Positions 53,830-64,000 of a stretch of DNA of 64,000 nt are shown piece by piece; the first letter of the stretch is position 1, and every line of letters begins with the position of its first letter. The stretch is taken from the NCBI GenBank assembly GCA_963969495.1, contig OZ018329.1, positions 147,558,502 through 147,622,501 of the forward strand, read 5' to 3'. A program made the position numbers and the translations under genes. This DNA comes from Ceratothoa steindachneri (lineage: Eukaryota > Arthropoda > Malacostraca > Isopoda > Cymothoidae). Under the pieces are notes generated by a model that was given only the letters and a program-made list of their open reading frames with translations, was not told the DNA's origin and made no database searches.

Positions 53830-55760
53830 TCGAGGAAAGTGGGTTCTTCGCGACAGCCTTTTCCGAATTCCCTAGCCAGGGTGCTGTTCCACAAGCATTT
53901 AAAGGTAAATTTGGGCCGCGGACTGGACCTGACCTACAGAGGATGAGAATCATTCAACGAGTTGTTATAATTGAGAGAGTTGCGTTCCACTCTCGCTTCG
54001 TGCGCGGATAACTACGCTAGTACGTTATGCCGTCCGCCATGATGCAACACCTAGGTGAGCGAGGCTTCGCAGATTAGCTATTCAAAAGGATCGGGTTGGT
54101 GAGTATCTTTCCAGAATACTGGCGAATGGCAACCTTACTTCTTTTCGCAAACCTGGTAGAGATAAGTTCACCTTGGTTGGTTTTCGCGCAATTTTTTTTT
54201 TCTAAACTCTTAGGTGTGCAAGTTGATGGAGAAATTGGTAAGCTTATTTTGGGGGAAAAGAGGTCCTCTCCCAGCACAGTGCACCCTCCCTAAGTTCCAC
54301 TCCATTTTGGATGGAGCGATGCCTTCCTCCCTGGACTGCATTTCGCAGAGGCGTTTTCCGATCTGGAGAAGGGCGTGATAATGCGTGGCGATCCGATATG
54401 ATGGAAACCCTCCATTCTATGGGGGCGAAGGGATCCCTTCTCAATTTTAGTTCTTAATAGATGGTCGACTTGGTGTCGGGAGCACTGCAAGCAAGAGGAG
54501 CGCATCCATCACGGGTGGCCTGTATCACTCTCATCGCCTTAAGCATCAACGGTATTAATTAAGTACTTCCGGAACATGTTCTCTCTCCACTCTACGTACA
54601 GGACCTTTCGATCCCTTTTGGCGTGGCGCAGGTTCTTACCCTATAACGGCGATTCCAACGGGCCTGAACTACGCTTCTAGCTAGGCAGACGCGAACGAGT
54701 TTCGGTTTTCTTTGGCGATAGCTATGGTGGTCACTTCTGTCGCCATCCACGGTCTCACCCAACCCAGACTTGTTCCTAAATGACGCTCCTCTCATGTGAT
54801 GGAATCTCACCGTTTCTTTGGCCTTGTTTTTGACTGATGCATTCAAGAGATTTACAGTCGAAACCTTTTGGTTTCTCGCAACTACCCTATGTAAATTCGT
54901 CGTTCTGTGACGTGTGAATAGGTTGATCCTCTTAATTTTCTACTTCTCCTATGTACACTCCAAGCTAGACTAATGATGAGTCTCATTTCTCCGCGTCCTA
55001 CATCTACTACCGAAGGTAGAGTCAATCTATCACAGTGATCTCTGCTTGGTGACCGGTGCGTTCCTCGTGTCTCCAATGGTCACCAACGGCTCTCCTCTCG
55101 TCCGCGGTCAATCCTGTCGGTGCCTCTGCCGAGGAGAAACGATACTCAAACCATAATCCTTTAGTGTTTAAGGTGAAGAAACTCCTTGGTTTAACTATCA
55201 GGCCGGCAGCACCGCTTGTTCTGCCACCCCTCTGCTCCTAAACTTCTATATAACCAAAGCTATTACGCTTGTATTTCTTGGAGCACATATCTTGTCATAC
55301 TGTAAATGTGCCAATGTCGACGGATGGCTCCAATTCAGAGACGGGGGGAATTCCATCTCCTCCCCTCTTGTTTGAAGCCAATAGGGCTCTTCCGGGTGCT
55401 CTCTCTTTTCGCGGTTGAGCTTGAGCAATACACCAATGGGTACGCAGGTTTGTAGTTCATAGTGACTCACCGAGTGCGCTACTAATAATAGATATTTATA
55501 ATGCGCCCTTCAGAGCTGTTAGCCCTCCCAGAGCGCAGTGTGCCTTGAGGCATTATAATCTCAGCATTCCATACTTCGCAGTATTTGTAACACCGTGACT
55601 GCAGCGACTCTTGATGTTATCTTCAACTGAGTTATTGGTCACGTAATTGTTGCGGGAAATGGGCAAAATGGTGATAGCGGCAGGTTCTTTGTGCAGACTG
55701 ACCGAGTGGGGGCGGGGGAGGTTGCTCTTTCCTACTCGTACTAAATAGGAGAGCCCTTTT
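53830..55760 (+). mobile_element. Highly degenerate family A copy
   Basis: DNA colinear with 49.1-51.2 kb but full of small indels: TTTTCCGAATTCCCTAG near 53860 matches TTTTCTGCATTCTCTAGCCG, GTTGCGTTCCACTCTCGCTTC near 53980 matches 49262, GTGCAAGTTGATGGAGAAAT near 54213 matches 49506, then weak RT, thumb and RNase H text (GACGGATGGCTCCAATTC near 55320). No frame is longer than a few dozen codons. The decay is much older than in the reference copy. A short inverted tail module interrupts it at about 55478-55560. Confidence 0.75.
55478..55560 (-). repeat. Inverted copy of the GCGCATTATAAATA tail module
   Basis: ATTATAATGCGCCCTTCAGAG-type text with TAATAATAGATATTTATAAT is the reverse complement of the module at 41127-41180. 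It interrupts the RNase H region of the degenerate family A copy, so it inserted later. Confidence 0.6.
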
Positions 55761-55979
55761 GGTTGCCTCACAAAGAAGATGGCAGAAAGTTCATCGGAGT
55801 TACCGACCTAGTGAATGGATGGTGTCCGGAGGAAATATATGTAAGTAAATAAGATACAAAGCTTCTGCGGGGCGTAAATCTTCATGCAATACACGAAACC
55901 CAAGTCAATCATGCCCTTAATACACGATTCATACCATTCTCTGCGAAACATGTACTTCAAGTAATCGTTATGCCCCACG

Positions 55980-56225
55980 TGACCAGGCTGTGGTGTGGAT
56001 ATCACTCAACCCTTCTGAGCTACCAGAAGCAGCTGGATGCAGCCATTCAGGATGCCTGTCCAAAAAGCACTCACACAATTGAAGACTGTATTGCATACAC
56101 ACCACCGACACAATATATACCCCTGAGGGCTCTATGGAAAAACACCGTGCAGGCCACATCCTTCCTCAGGGTCACGGGGGCTGCTCGGCTAGACAGCTTG
56201 AGGAATATCAACAACACAAACATAT
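55980..56225 (+). mobile_element. C-terminal scrap of a Jockey-like ORF2
   Basis: The frame 55970-56248 contains YQKQLDAAIQDACPKSTHTI and PLRALWKNTVQATSFLRV, resembling the ORF2 tail ...CP.C....HT..H....P.......LW..P...A.FL. of Jockey-type elements. The second Cys and the later His are lost. It may belong to family J. Confidence 0.4.
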
Positions 56226-58040
56226 CATCGACAATTTTCCTCTTTTAAACATTCACTACCTTTCTCTCACTTCATTCACCATACACCTCTATTCATAGGT
56301 TGAAATAGATAAAATAGCTTGACTGGACAAGTTCGAAACATAATCTATTACGGCAATTCTGTCACGTGATTACAAGACAAAGGTGATTCGGGACGCCACT
56401 GCTTCCTGAGCCAGCAACCTATATCAGGGTATAGTCGCCTTTTTGTGGCAAGGACCCTAAGAAGGTATGGGGTTTCTTCCTACTCAACATACAGGAAAGA
56501 CCAAGGGAATAATACTAGAGATTCGCTAGAGCACCACGTAACCACGCACAAAATAATTCACACATACAGCAATCTCCTAAACGCCATTCCATGTCACATA
56601 CCAGTCGCCTTGGAAATGCTCCGATGCGGTTATTATCTGAAACACACAAACTCTGCACCGGATTCAAGAAAGCAGCTTTCAAACCCAGTGGCTCCACACA
56701 TTTCACGATGGGTAACGTCCCATTTATTAACCTTCACGACGCGCAACTGACAGGATATTATTACTCAGCTACCAGCAGGGATAATTACCTAAATACTTTG
56801 TGTCCTCTCCTTTTACATATTGTAAAGGGGAATATTGTCGGAGCTTGAAATTCCGTACGAGTTTTACAACTCCACCACGCATCAGCACTACCAACCGTTT
56901 TTAACATGGTAATGGTAGGGGAAGTTTGTACACTCGGGTACCATCGATCTTAAATGAATTCTCTGTATTTTTCGGGTGGGCGAAGGTTCCCTCCCTGATC
57001 GAGACAGAGAAATCCTCTTCCTTGTCTATGTGACGGTAAACGTGGAAACACTCACCCTTACGTCTAAAAAAGGTAGGATTAAAAGTGTATAGTCATAGTA
57101 TAGTGGATAAGGTTGTTAGGATAAAGTGGTGAAGAGGAATGACAGAGTTAGTTGCCGGGTGACCAGCCATCTCTTTGGTTCTTATTTTTTTATTTTTCTT
57201 TACTAGTCTTCTGTATTCTTGATGGGGCTCTCTCGTCTCTGTAGTTCTTCAATAGTTTGAATTTTTTGTTGTTTTTTTTGTTGCGGATTTCCTTGATTTG
57301 GTTTCTGCTTTGACTCTGCAAACTCACCTTGCAGGGTATCTTGGGGGCGGTTCTTCCCTCGAATCGGGTCTACCGCTTCTAAAGTTACCGCGGTTATTTA
57401 TTCTGTGGTTATGCGGGATATCAATCGCTCTTTTCTCGTCTACACTCACCCCTTTCACTAACCAACTTTGGGCAAGCTAGATTTCCGTTTTAATCCAACA
57501 AATTGAATACTTAACATGCATGACCAAATGGACCAATAATTAAACAATATAAAACACTTTATTGAGATCATTTCATAAATCGTGTACACAAGATCATTTT
57601 AGGTTTTACAATTCTATACAATGCCATAAAAAATTAAAATAAAACTATTGAGACGACATCAGGTCGAGCAAATCAGTTGGAACGCATTGAATATTAGCTG
57701 GTAATAGCTTTACCGAAAATATTTTTTTTACAGAAACTTTGTGGCAATAGAGAGGAACGACCCACGAAGAGATTGGAGGGGAAAATAGGCGAGGGAATTC
57801 ACCAATGCAGTTATTTAGTAAATTAATTGCGAACAGATGCGGGAAGATCGATAAAATACGTCTGATTCATGGCATCTTCAGCATTCATGCGGAGGGAGGG
57901 ATTGCAAATGAGAAGTCTCTGCAAAGGGGTAGTGATGTTAGGGATAACAGAAACTCGAACGTTTCGAGGTTACAAAAGGCACTGAGAGGGGGAAATTATT
58001 ATATCGGAAATTAGGTTGGAAACTCTTCGTTATATGTTAT
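56226..58040. other. Unassigned, no gene
   Basis: Open frames at 56445-56750 and 56591-56848 show no recognisable domain. 57.0-57.5 kb is T-rich. 57.5-58.0 kb is AT-rich. Confidence 0.4.
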
Positions 58041-58172
58041 GGCTAGGAAGTGGAAGCTCTATTGCAACATAACCTGACACGGAGTACATCCAAAGTGGGG
58101 GTAGTTCCACTCCAGGATTGTATCCAGGTGGGATGATTGTGTCATATCTCCACTTGGAAATGAAGGACCACT
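58041..58172. repeat. Interspersed repeat shared with 4.46 kb
   Basis: Same blocks in the same order as 4463-4558, with about 35 extra bases in the middle. The CCACTTGG half of the inverted pair is intact, and its partner reads CAAAGTGG. Confidence 0.6.
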
Positions 58173-58384
58173 TTACAACTCTTTTTCTCTTGCCCTTCAG
58201 GGTGGCTCGAGTTTAAAAAACATAGCCATGCCTCCTGGTCCCTTCTTAGTTATAATAATCACAGGAATACGAGCAAGGAAAGAAAACACAAAATTAAAAC
58301 TTTCGAGTCACGGGCAATTTATTCGGACAACCCAAGAAATCCATCACTTACAGACACACAGTACACGACATTCGCCCTACACTG

Positions 58385-59440
58385 GGCCCATCTCGTGGAG
58401 TCTCCACGATACCGTATCGCCATGCGGTATCATAGGCCTTCTCCAGATCGAAAAACACTGGCGTAGTGCTGTCTACGAAGGAAGGCCTCGTAGACGGCAT
58501 TTTCCAGTCGGAGCAGAACAACCGACGTAGAGTGGAACTTGCAAAAGCCACACTGTGCAGAAGACAGATGGCTTCCGCTGTCCAGAAAGGAGGCTAATCT
58601 AACATTTACCAATTTCTCCATCAACTTGCACACGAAAGAGGTTAGAGAGATTGGGCGGAAACCGGCCGCGGTAGAGTGATCTCTCCCCGGTTTGCGAAAA
58701 GCAAGCACAGTAGCGATTCGTCAGGAGTCTGGGAGGATACCCTCTACCCAGATCCTGTTCAATAATCTAACAGAAAGGCTATGCCAGGTGTCGAAGCATG
58801 GCGTACGGGACATCGTCTGGACGAAGGGTGGTGTCCACGCACTAAGCGAGAGCAGAACGCAACTCACTCAATGTAAACCTGTCGTTGAAGGGTTCTCCGT
58901 CTCTGGAGGTAAAGTCCATTTGGTGGCGTGGTGGAGCAGCATCCCGAAGAACGAAAGATTCCGAGATTGCGTTCCCATTCTCCTGGAGAACGGTACTGGG
59001 TTCCTGCAAAAACTTGGCCCGAATCCTTTTGACTCGCTTCCACACTTCTGCTAGAGGGGTCTTCCCATTAAGTGAAGAGACGTATGCTCGCCAGGAGAGG
59101 AGCGGCGAGCGTGCTTCGAAACATACCGGAACCTAACCCAAGCTCGATGAAATTCACCGACAATGAAATCGTTCGGGCGGCGCTTATAGCGCATGTAGGC
59201 ATAACGCTTCTATTTGAGGGCCGCCACACACTCGGCTGACCACCACGGAAAGGGTTGGCGTGCAAAACGGCCAGACGTTCTAGGAATAGTAGCGGGGCCC
59301 ACGGAGATGAGGTTGCCGCGAGCACCGCGCCGGTGCCAAGCAACACCGGGAGGTGGAGACTCTCTCAGGCGGCAGCGGTCCAGAAAATGATATTTGAATG
59401 GGAAAGTGATCACTATCATGAAGGTCATCGACTACCCACC
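58385..59440 (-). pseudogene. Family A EN-RT linker and RT N-terminal half
   Basis: PFPWWSAECVAALK (linker) lies at about 59.22 kb. MWKRVKRIRAKFLQEPSTVL and FNDRFTLSELRSALA follow at 58842-59045. The RT frame at 58430-58708 reads MLAFRKPGRDHSTAAGFRPI, SAQCGFCKFHSTSVVLLRLE and RRQHYASVF, and FFDLEKAYDTAWRYGI (domain A) is readable at 58395-58470. It ends about 10 residues later at unrelated sequence. Confidence 0.88.
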
Positions 59441-59449
59441 CCCACCTAA

Positions 59450-60020
59450 AATCAGGTTTTGCATCAGGAGAGCACAACCTTAGATCAAGTCAAGAAAATC
59501 AAGCGGTTCTCAGGTAGTGATGCGTAAACTCATCCACAGTTAGAACACCTATCTCCAGCTCGTCCATCAGGTCGGCAAGGAACTGACCCCTGGGATTGAT
59601 AGAGTAGTCTCCCGTTCAAGTCACCGAGCAAGAGAAAGAGCCTCGGCAACCGTGCCACGATGCGGCGGAATTCCCTTGTGTCGAAGTCGGCTGACGTTGT
59701 AATGTAGGCGGAAATAACAGTATACCTCTTATCCAGGTGCAGCTGCACTGCTACTGCCTGAAAGGAGGTATCTAAAGCAAAGAGGACGGAAACATCATGC
59801 CGGGTGTAAATGGCGCATCCTCCTACCCGGCCCCCATCCCGTGGTTGTGGGGTCGCAAAACCTTTATACCCCGGGAGGGTGGGCAGGAGGCTCGTGCCCA
59901 GCATGGTCTCCTGCAAAAAGATAGCTAAAGGAAAACGGGACGAGACGCGCCTCCGCAGTTCTTCCTAGTTGGCCCGGAGTCCATGGCAATGCCATTGAAG
60001 GAATATGCCCTCCAGGCCTA
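59450..60020 (-). pseudogene. Family A endonuclease domain
   Basis: In successive frames: a start like GLEGIFLQWHCHGLRANWEE (with a stop at the W), MQETMLGTSLLPTLPGYKGF (the E of LQE is catalytic), GGRVGGCAIYTRHDVSV, FQAVAVQLHLDKRYTVISAY, FLLLGDLNGRLLYQSQG (GDFN changed to GDLN) and DLHDSDHFPIQISF (catalytic SDHF). The fold order of an AP-type endonuclease is complete. Confidence 0.85.
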
Positions 60021-60029
60021 GCTCGGACG

Positions 60030-60660
60030 AGATGCGGGGTTCCTCTTCGAGGTGAAGACCCTCACGGGAATGGCCGTATGCTTCCCGGAGGCAGAACTCC
60101 GGGCTCTGTTGGCCGGACAATGCGCTGTCGCCTTCGAGGATTTATCGGGGGAGGTTGGGCTCGCCATGCGAGTCTTTTTTTTTTTCCCTTCGTCTTCGAA
60201 AGTTTATGAGGTGGAGCGGGTATGGAGGATCCACCGTCATCGAGCCATCCACCCTACTAGCACTGGGTGTGGGCGAAGGAGCCGAAGCTTCTTTGTTGCT
60301 GTCTTCCTTTCAGGGGGCAGCTTTAGGAAGCCCGGAAGAAGCCCTCATGACCAACTTCAGGGCTGTGACATCCTGCGAGTCTAACAACTCGGTGGAGGCG
60401 CGCGGCCGTTTCACTTTACGGGAAACGGTCAGGCTGGGGAAGTGAGGGGGAGCCCTGGTTTTAGCCGGGGTGGGTGTGAACCCTTTGTGCCGCCAGTTCT
60501 ACCAGGGGAGCGCTCGGGGTGGGTAGAACACACAGTAGGGTTACGAATAGCCCGCTCAGTGAGGAGTGAATACGAGGTCGGCAAAGCCAGCTCCCGCCTG
60601 GTGACCAGGAAGCCCATCAGAATGGCGGCTCCACCTAAGCTAGGCGTAAAATCAAGTCCG
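60030..60660 (-). pseudogene. Family A ORF1 C-terminal remnant
   Basis: The - strand text is basic and Pro/Ser/Thr-rich (MGFLVTRRELALPTSYSLLT, GRTGGTKGSHPPRLKPG and downstream Lys/Arg-rich pieces), in several frames. It leads directly into the endonuclease. The zinc-knuckle region is not present. The ORF1 identity rests on position and composition only. Confidence 0.45.
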
Positions 60661-60879
60661 TAAAAAGAGAGAGAGAGGGGGGTATGCGAGGAAGGTGGGG
60701 GTGGGGGTAATGTAGTAGGTAGGAGTCAGCCTCCCATCACCTTCCCAAATGTCTAATCCCTTTCTTCTCTTCTAGGGTGCATGGGACGAAGGATAGGGGC
60801 GCCAACGGCGCGAGAGCTATACTGAGCTCTAAGGGAGTTTGCTAGTTCTAAACCCTAAACCCAAAAGGCTTAGTCGTCC
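60661..60879. other. Spacer between family A fragments
   Basis: G-rich with a GAGAGAGAG run at about 60667. No gene. Confidence 0.4.
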
Positions 60880-61020
60880 CCTCGCCCCCATCATGTGGAG
60901 AGTCTCCATGATACCGTATCGCCATGGGGTATCATAGGCCTTATCCAGATCGAAAAACACACCGTGGCGTATTGCTGTCTACGAAGCAAGGCCTCGCAGA
61001 CGGCATTTTATTTAAAGCAA
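60880..61020 (-). mobile_element. Family A RT domain A scrap
   Basis: The DNA CTCCATGATACCGTATCGCC to CTTATCCAGATCGAAAAACA is the reverse complement of 49.64-49.75 kb (domain A, ...DLEKAYDT.WRYGIME). The similarity ends near 61010. Confidence 0.8.
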
Positions 61021-61418
61021 AGGTTGAGTTCCGGAATTGAGTCGTGCTACAGCCGACACAAATCTCTCTTTCTGTCTTTCGGATAAACAAGTTTAGAATG
61101 GGACCAAAGTGCCACCTGGGTATGAATAGATCATCTTGTCTCTCTAACAAACCTGGTGCAGCATTATCACCCAATTAACTTATTTAGAACCCCACCCATC
61201 TAAATCCCTTTTAGTGGCTTCACTTATACGCAACAAATACTACTGCTATTTTAATCTAAACATTAGAAGCCTAAGTATTGGAAGCGTGGTCGTCACACCA
61301 CGCTTTTACAAATAGTGGGGTCCCAACCCCACACTCTTCCACTTTAGTGTCGGAAAGTTTAAGGTCGCATAACCCATTAAGGAGCAACATCTACAAGTGT
61401 TTAAGTCTAAGGACATAC
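61021..61418. other. CDK5 intron or 3' flank, no gene seen
   Basis: No coding text for the last CDK5 segment (usually NLL..NP..RISAEEA..HPYF) was found here on the - strand. The bases 61411-61418 (reverse complement gtatgtcc) are the donor of the exon at 61419. Confidence 0.5.
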
Positions 61419-61630
61419 CTGAAGAAGGTCCCGACCTTTGCCACTGAGTTTGGGGCACACTTGAGCGAGGGTCATGGTTGGTTGATAGGGGGGGAAGGGC
61501 TTGAAGTCGGGCAGGGCATTCATGCTTGGCCATGTCTCATCAGTCGGGGTGCCCAAGAGCTTGAAGATGCGCTTCAGCTGATCGTCGACATCACTTCCGG
61601 GGAAGAGCGGACGCCCTGCATTCGCTAACT
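61419..61630 (-). CDS. CDK5: Cyclin-dependent kinase 5, C-lobe exon
   Basis: Phase joins the upstream exon (G|AG) to give [20 protein letters not shown], then [31 protein letters not shown] and [11 protein letters not shown]. This matches the CDK5 C-lobe ([29 protein letters not shown]) nearly residue for residue; CDK1/2 have a different text here. The acceptor is tctcaatcag and the donor is CTTCAG|gtatgt, leaving phase 0. The segment belongs to the kinase C-lobe helices G-H. The final exon must lie further left on the - strand. Just upstream of the acceptor, diverged copies of the exon edge are repeated. Confidence 0.96.
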
Positions 61631-61790
61631 CTGATTGAGAAATAAAGGCAAGGAAACCCTGCATTCGCTAATTGGTTAAGAAGAAATAAAGGCAAGGAAC
61701 CCCTGCATTTGATAACTCTGGTTGAGAAACAAAAGCATGGAAACCCTGCATTCGTGGGTTCTGGTTTGGCCCTGATTTCTCTAGACACCT
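61631..61790 (-). repeat. Tandem copies of a CDK5 3' splice site and exon edge
   Basis: In gene direction, CTCAACCAGAGTTATCAAAT (about 61729-61710), a CTTAACCAATTAGCGAATGC copy, and the real CTCAATCAGAGTTAGCGAAT (ending 61621) follow each other at about 45-50 bp spacing, each leading into GCAGGG.TTCCTTGCC-like text. An older copy (ACGAATGCAGGGTTTCCATG) lies near 61755. Only the last one continues into the full exon. Confidence 0.88.
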
Positions 61791-62250
61791 TCCTCCATCC
61801 CCAAACTCTAAAGTATGTCCATTTTTCTCTTGTCCCGTTTCAAGTGACAGTCCTGCCCTTAAAGCTGAAAAGAGTGAGGTCTGGGTCAGGTAGGGGCACA
61901 GTCGAGCCGAGTTCCCTTCACCTTCACCACAATTACAGATAATATCCTTTGGAGATGGATTGGAGGATAGCTGAGGGATAAAATGACGCTCATCGGCGGG
62001 GAGAAGGGGTGAAGAAAAAATGAAGATGACAATGCTTGGTAACTTTGTCAAGGACAGATCGTTCAAATGGGTCGTGGACGGGACAGGGTGAGCATTTTAT
62101 GCCTATAAAAGCAGGTACAAGACTCGAAGCTATTAAAAGTACCAACTTTGAACCAACACATCTCCGGGATCTAGTTGCAGTTTTTTAGAAATGTATTTTT
62201 TTGACCTGTAGATTCAAGTTAAATGGACGCTACCCTTGATCCCTTCTCAC
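61791..62250. other. CDK5 intron, no other gene
   Basis: Short frames only. The intron begins with the donor gtgaga at 62245-62250. Confidence 0.6.
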
Positions 62251-62422
62251 CTGCAAAGATGCACCCTGCTGACCACATGTCGATAGAGGTGTTGTAGATC
62301 TTGGCACCGAAGAGGACATCGGGGGGGCGATACCAGAGTGTGACAACCTCGGCCGAATAGCATCGCACAGGTATACCGAAGGCGCGAGCCAGGCCGAAAT
62401 CAGCGAGCTTCAGTTCCCCATT
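62251..62422 (-). CDS. CDK5: Cyclin-dependent kinase 5, activation-segment exon
   Basis: Reads [20 protein letters not shown], then [40 protein letters not shown] binds magnesium. The T-loop has [15 protein letters not shown] with Ser at the position of CDK5 Ser159 instead of the activating Thr of CDK1/2, and PPDVLFG instead of APE-type text, both marks of CDK5, which is activated by p35-type partners rather than cyclins. Acceptor ctgtaaccag and donor GCAG|gtgaga give 57 codons plus one base, in phase with both neighbours. Confidence 0.97.
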
Positions 62423-63918
62423 CTGGTTACAGATCCGAAGGAAAAAAACAACAAATAAAAACAAGACACTGACTGACTAAAAAAAAGAAGAAGAGCAAAA
62501 CCGACACTAAATATTCAGAAAGGAATGCAGGGGAAAAAATGTTCAACCTGACTTCACTAAAAAAAAAAAAAAGGAAAGAAAACACAAAAGAATGGAATAC
62601 AGGGGTAAAAATTGTGAATACTGTCATAAATGGTCAGAATAGAAATCCATAATGGGCCAGAAGGAAGATGGATACAAAGATTATGAGGTAAAAGTATTTG
62701 AACTGGTTCAAGGTGACGACAAAAATCGTCCTTTCCCATCATTAGGAACTTAATTAGCTGAAATTACCTGTCCAAGGACGGGCCAATAATTTTATCAAAA
62801 CAGTACCACTACCTACCAAAATAGCTCTCTCCCTTCTCCCTTCCCTCCATCATATCCTCCCCTCTCTGTGTCATGCTAATTCTTTATGGCAATAAACAGG
62901 AAATGCCAAATTGTTCGATTGACATAGGTTGTATTTCTAGTAAATGATAATTAATTCACGTTCAGGCATGTTGTAAAACAATACTCTTAAGTCATTTTAG
63001 AACTTCCGTGTAAACCACATTTTTAGTTTTTCCTCCTGGTGCGTTAATGTATAGTTGTTTTTTTTGCACTACCAAACCTGGAAAATGCCAAATACAGTTG
63101 TCCATATGAGAAACATGGTTCTTCCAAGTGGAGCCCAACCACTTTCAGTTTGACCTTGCGATTTGTTGATTATAGTCATTGCCAAGCAATGGAAACTGGA
63201 GTCATTTAACATTAAATGGAAGATCATTTGGAATAAGAGGAATTCGAGGGATAAGCACATCCTCTCCTGCTCCACAGCCACTTGAGGTCACTTCGTGTCG
63301 CCTCTCCTCTCTCTGGCCCCCCTCCTCCTCTCCCCTGGCGGTTTAAGAAACCCCCAGAAACCCAATGGGTGTCTAAGAAATCCACTCGGATATGAAAAAC
63401 TGGCACTGGGTCTAAAGAACCCCCTATTATATCTAAGAACCAAGTGGCGATTTAAGAAACCAAAAAGTGTGACATATGAATTGAACTTGGAGAGATAATA
63501 ACATGTTTAAAACCATTTTTTAATAGTACACTCAAATTGGAGTTTTAATCTGCATTGGCAAACAAAGCCACTTTACCAAGGACTGTGTGATTTCATTTTG
63601 GTAGAAATAATGGGTTGAAAATGGATATTTAACAGGGGCGAAAGGAAAAACAAAAGCAATGATTGCTACAACATTGGTCATTGAAAGTTTATCCAATTTA
63701 TTTATTAAAAGCAAGAGCATTTCTGGTGGAAGGCTTTGAAAAATGTTCAGTAAAAAATCTGAAGTTAAGGGAAGTGGAAATATATTGAGTAGACCAAAGA
63801 GGCCTCTTTGGGGACTAAAGATGGAGTATAGCATGATAAAAAGATCTATCATTATTGAATCCAGTCCCCGCCTCTCTATCATAATATAATTTAAAAAAAC
63901 AGCCAAAGTATACAGTAC
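62423..63918. other. CDK5 intron, no other gene
   Basis: AT-rich with A-runs. At about 63340-63470 a degenerate short repeat (TTTAAGAAACC, TCTAAGAAATCC, TCTAAAGAACCCC, TCTAAGAACC, TTTAAGAAACC) recurs five times. No coding text is seen. Confidence 0.6.
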
Positions 63919-64000
63919 CTTATTTATAAGCAAATTCTGGGGTTTAAGATCTCTGTGGAGGACATTTTTGCTGTGACAAAACTCAAGACCTCTGAGAAGC
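63919..64000 (-). CDS. CDK5: Cyclin-dependent kinase 5, catalytic-loop exon (cut by window edge)
   Basis: From the window's right edge the - strand reads [20 protein letters not shown] followed by QNLLINK, then the donor AAG|gtactg. HRDLKPQN is the Ser/Thr kinase catalytic loop with the catalytic Asp and the magnesium-binding Asn. The phase (0) joins exactly to [10 protein letters not shown] at 62422. The ATP-binding N-lobe lies outside the window. The three exons together are in frame and without lesions, so the gene is very probably functional. Confidence 0.95.

Larger units (their letters stand above)
58380..60660 (-). mobile_element. Family A copy: ORF1 end, endonuclease, RT start
   Basis: On the - strand the order is ORF1 C-terminal part (about 60.66-60.05 kb), endonuclease (about 60.02-59.45 kb), EN-RT linker (59.45-59.05 kb) and RT up to domain A (59.05-58.38 kb), where it stops abruptly. 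It is the only copy here that shows the 5' half of family A, so together with the 48.99-51.87 kb copy nearly the whole element can be described. Frame shifts occur in every domain. Confidence 0.85.

Noticed and set aside
56445..56848. Two overlapping + strand ORFs of 85-101 codons
   Set aside because: No motif recognised and no repeat copy; not enough to call a gene.

Overview
This is animal nuclear DNA, most likely from an arthropod; a decapod-like crustacean would fit, but the sequence does not prove it. Coding sequence is sparse and split by GT-AG introns, microsatellites and minisatellites are common, and most of the window is degenerate transposable elements (TEs). Two host genes are recognisable. 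HDAC8 lies on the + strand with three 3'-proximal exons (2408-2580, 7612-7706, 18476-18581 or up to a stop at 18619). CDK5 lies on the - strand with three exons (63919-64000 cut by the window edge, 62251-62422, 61419-61630). They point towards each other, and about 43 kb of TE-derived DNA separates their visible coding parts.

Region by region. 0-1.65 kb is a 5'-truncated copy of an I/Jockey-like non-LTR retrotransposon with RNase H (called family A here). 2.4-18.6 kb holds HDAC8 exons whose introns carry an antisense degenerate non-LTR element (family J, 2.8-5.7 kb), an antisense pseudogene of a multi-copy family with motifs SDGAASQYKN and SHGK..CDGIGG that I cannot assign to a named transposon superfamily (7.9-10.9 kb), a hAT pseudogene (13.85-15.47 kb) and a gag/RNase H fragment of a family A-like element. 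19.9-23.95 kb is a nearly full-length but broken CR1 element with an esterase-type ORF1. 24.0-25.2 kb is a second family J fragment whose YADD-coding stretch has been amplified into a 34-bp minisatellite. 25.4-28.6 kb is a - strand gypsy element that has lost its RT. 29.9-30.56 kb is a 40-bp minisatellite.

30.59-40.84 kb reads as one composite: a piggyBac-like transposon with TTAA-flanked matching ends that has received a Tc1 element (30944-32312) and a second I-like retrotransposon (family B, about 32.45-38.29 kb). Its transposase gene also carries a 296-bp tandem duplication. 41-48 kb contains minisatellites, a tRNA-derived SINE candidate and scraps of family A. 48.70-52.94 kb is a mariner-like transposon split by a 2.9-kb family A insertion with a 13-bp target-site duplication. 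53-61 kb holds more family A copies in both orientations, then CDK5.

No coherent new multi-gene system is present. What stands out is the nested TE stratigraphy, a covarying 29-nt hairpin in the family A 3' UTR, the RT-motif minisatellite, the unclassified intronic pseudogene, and a duplicated 3' splice-site/exon edge in CDK5. All family assignments come from reading motifs by eye; no database was searched.
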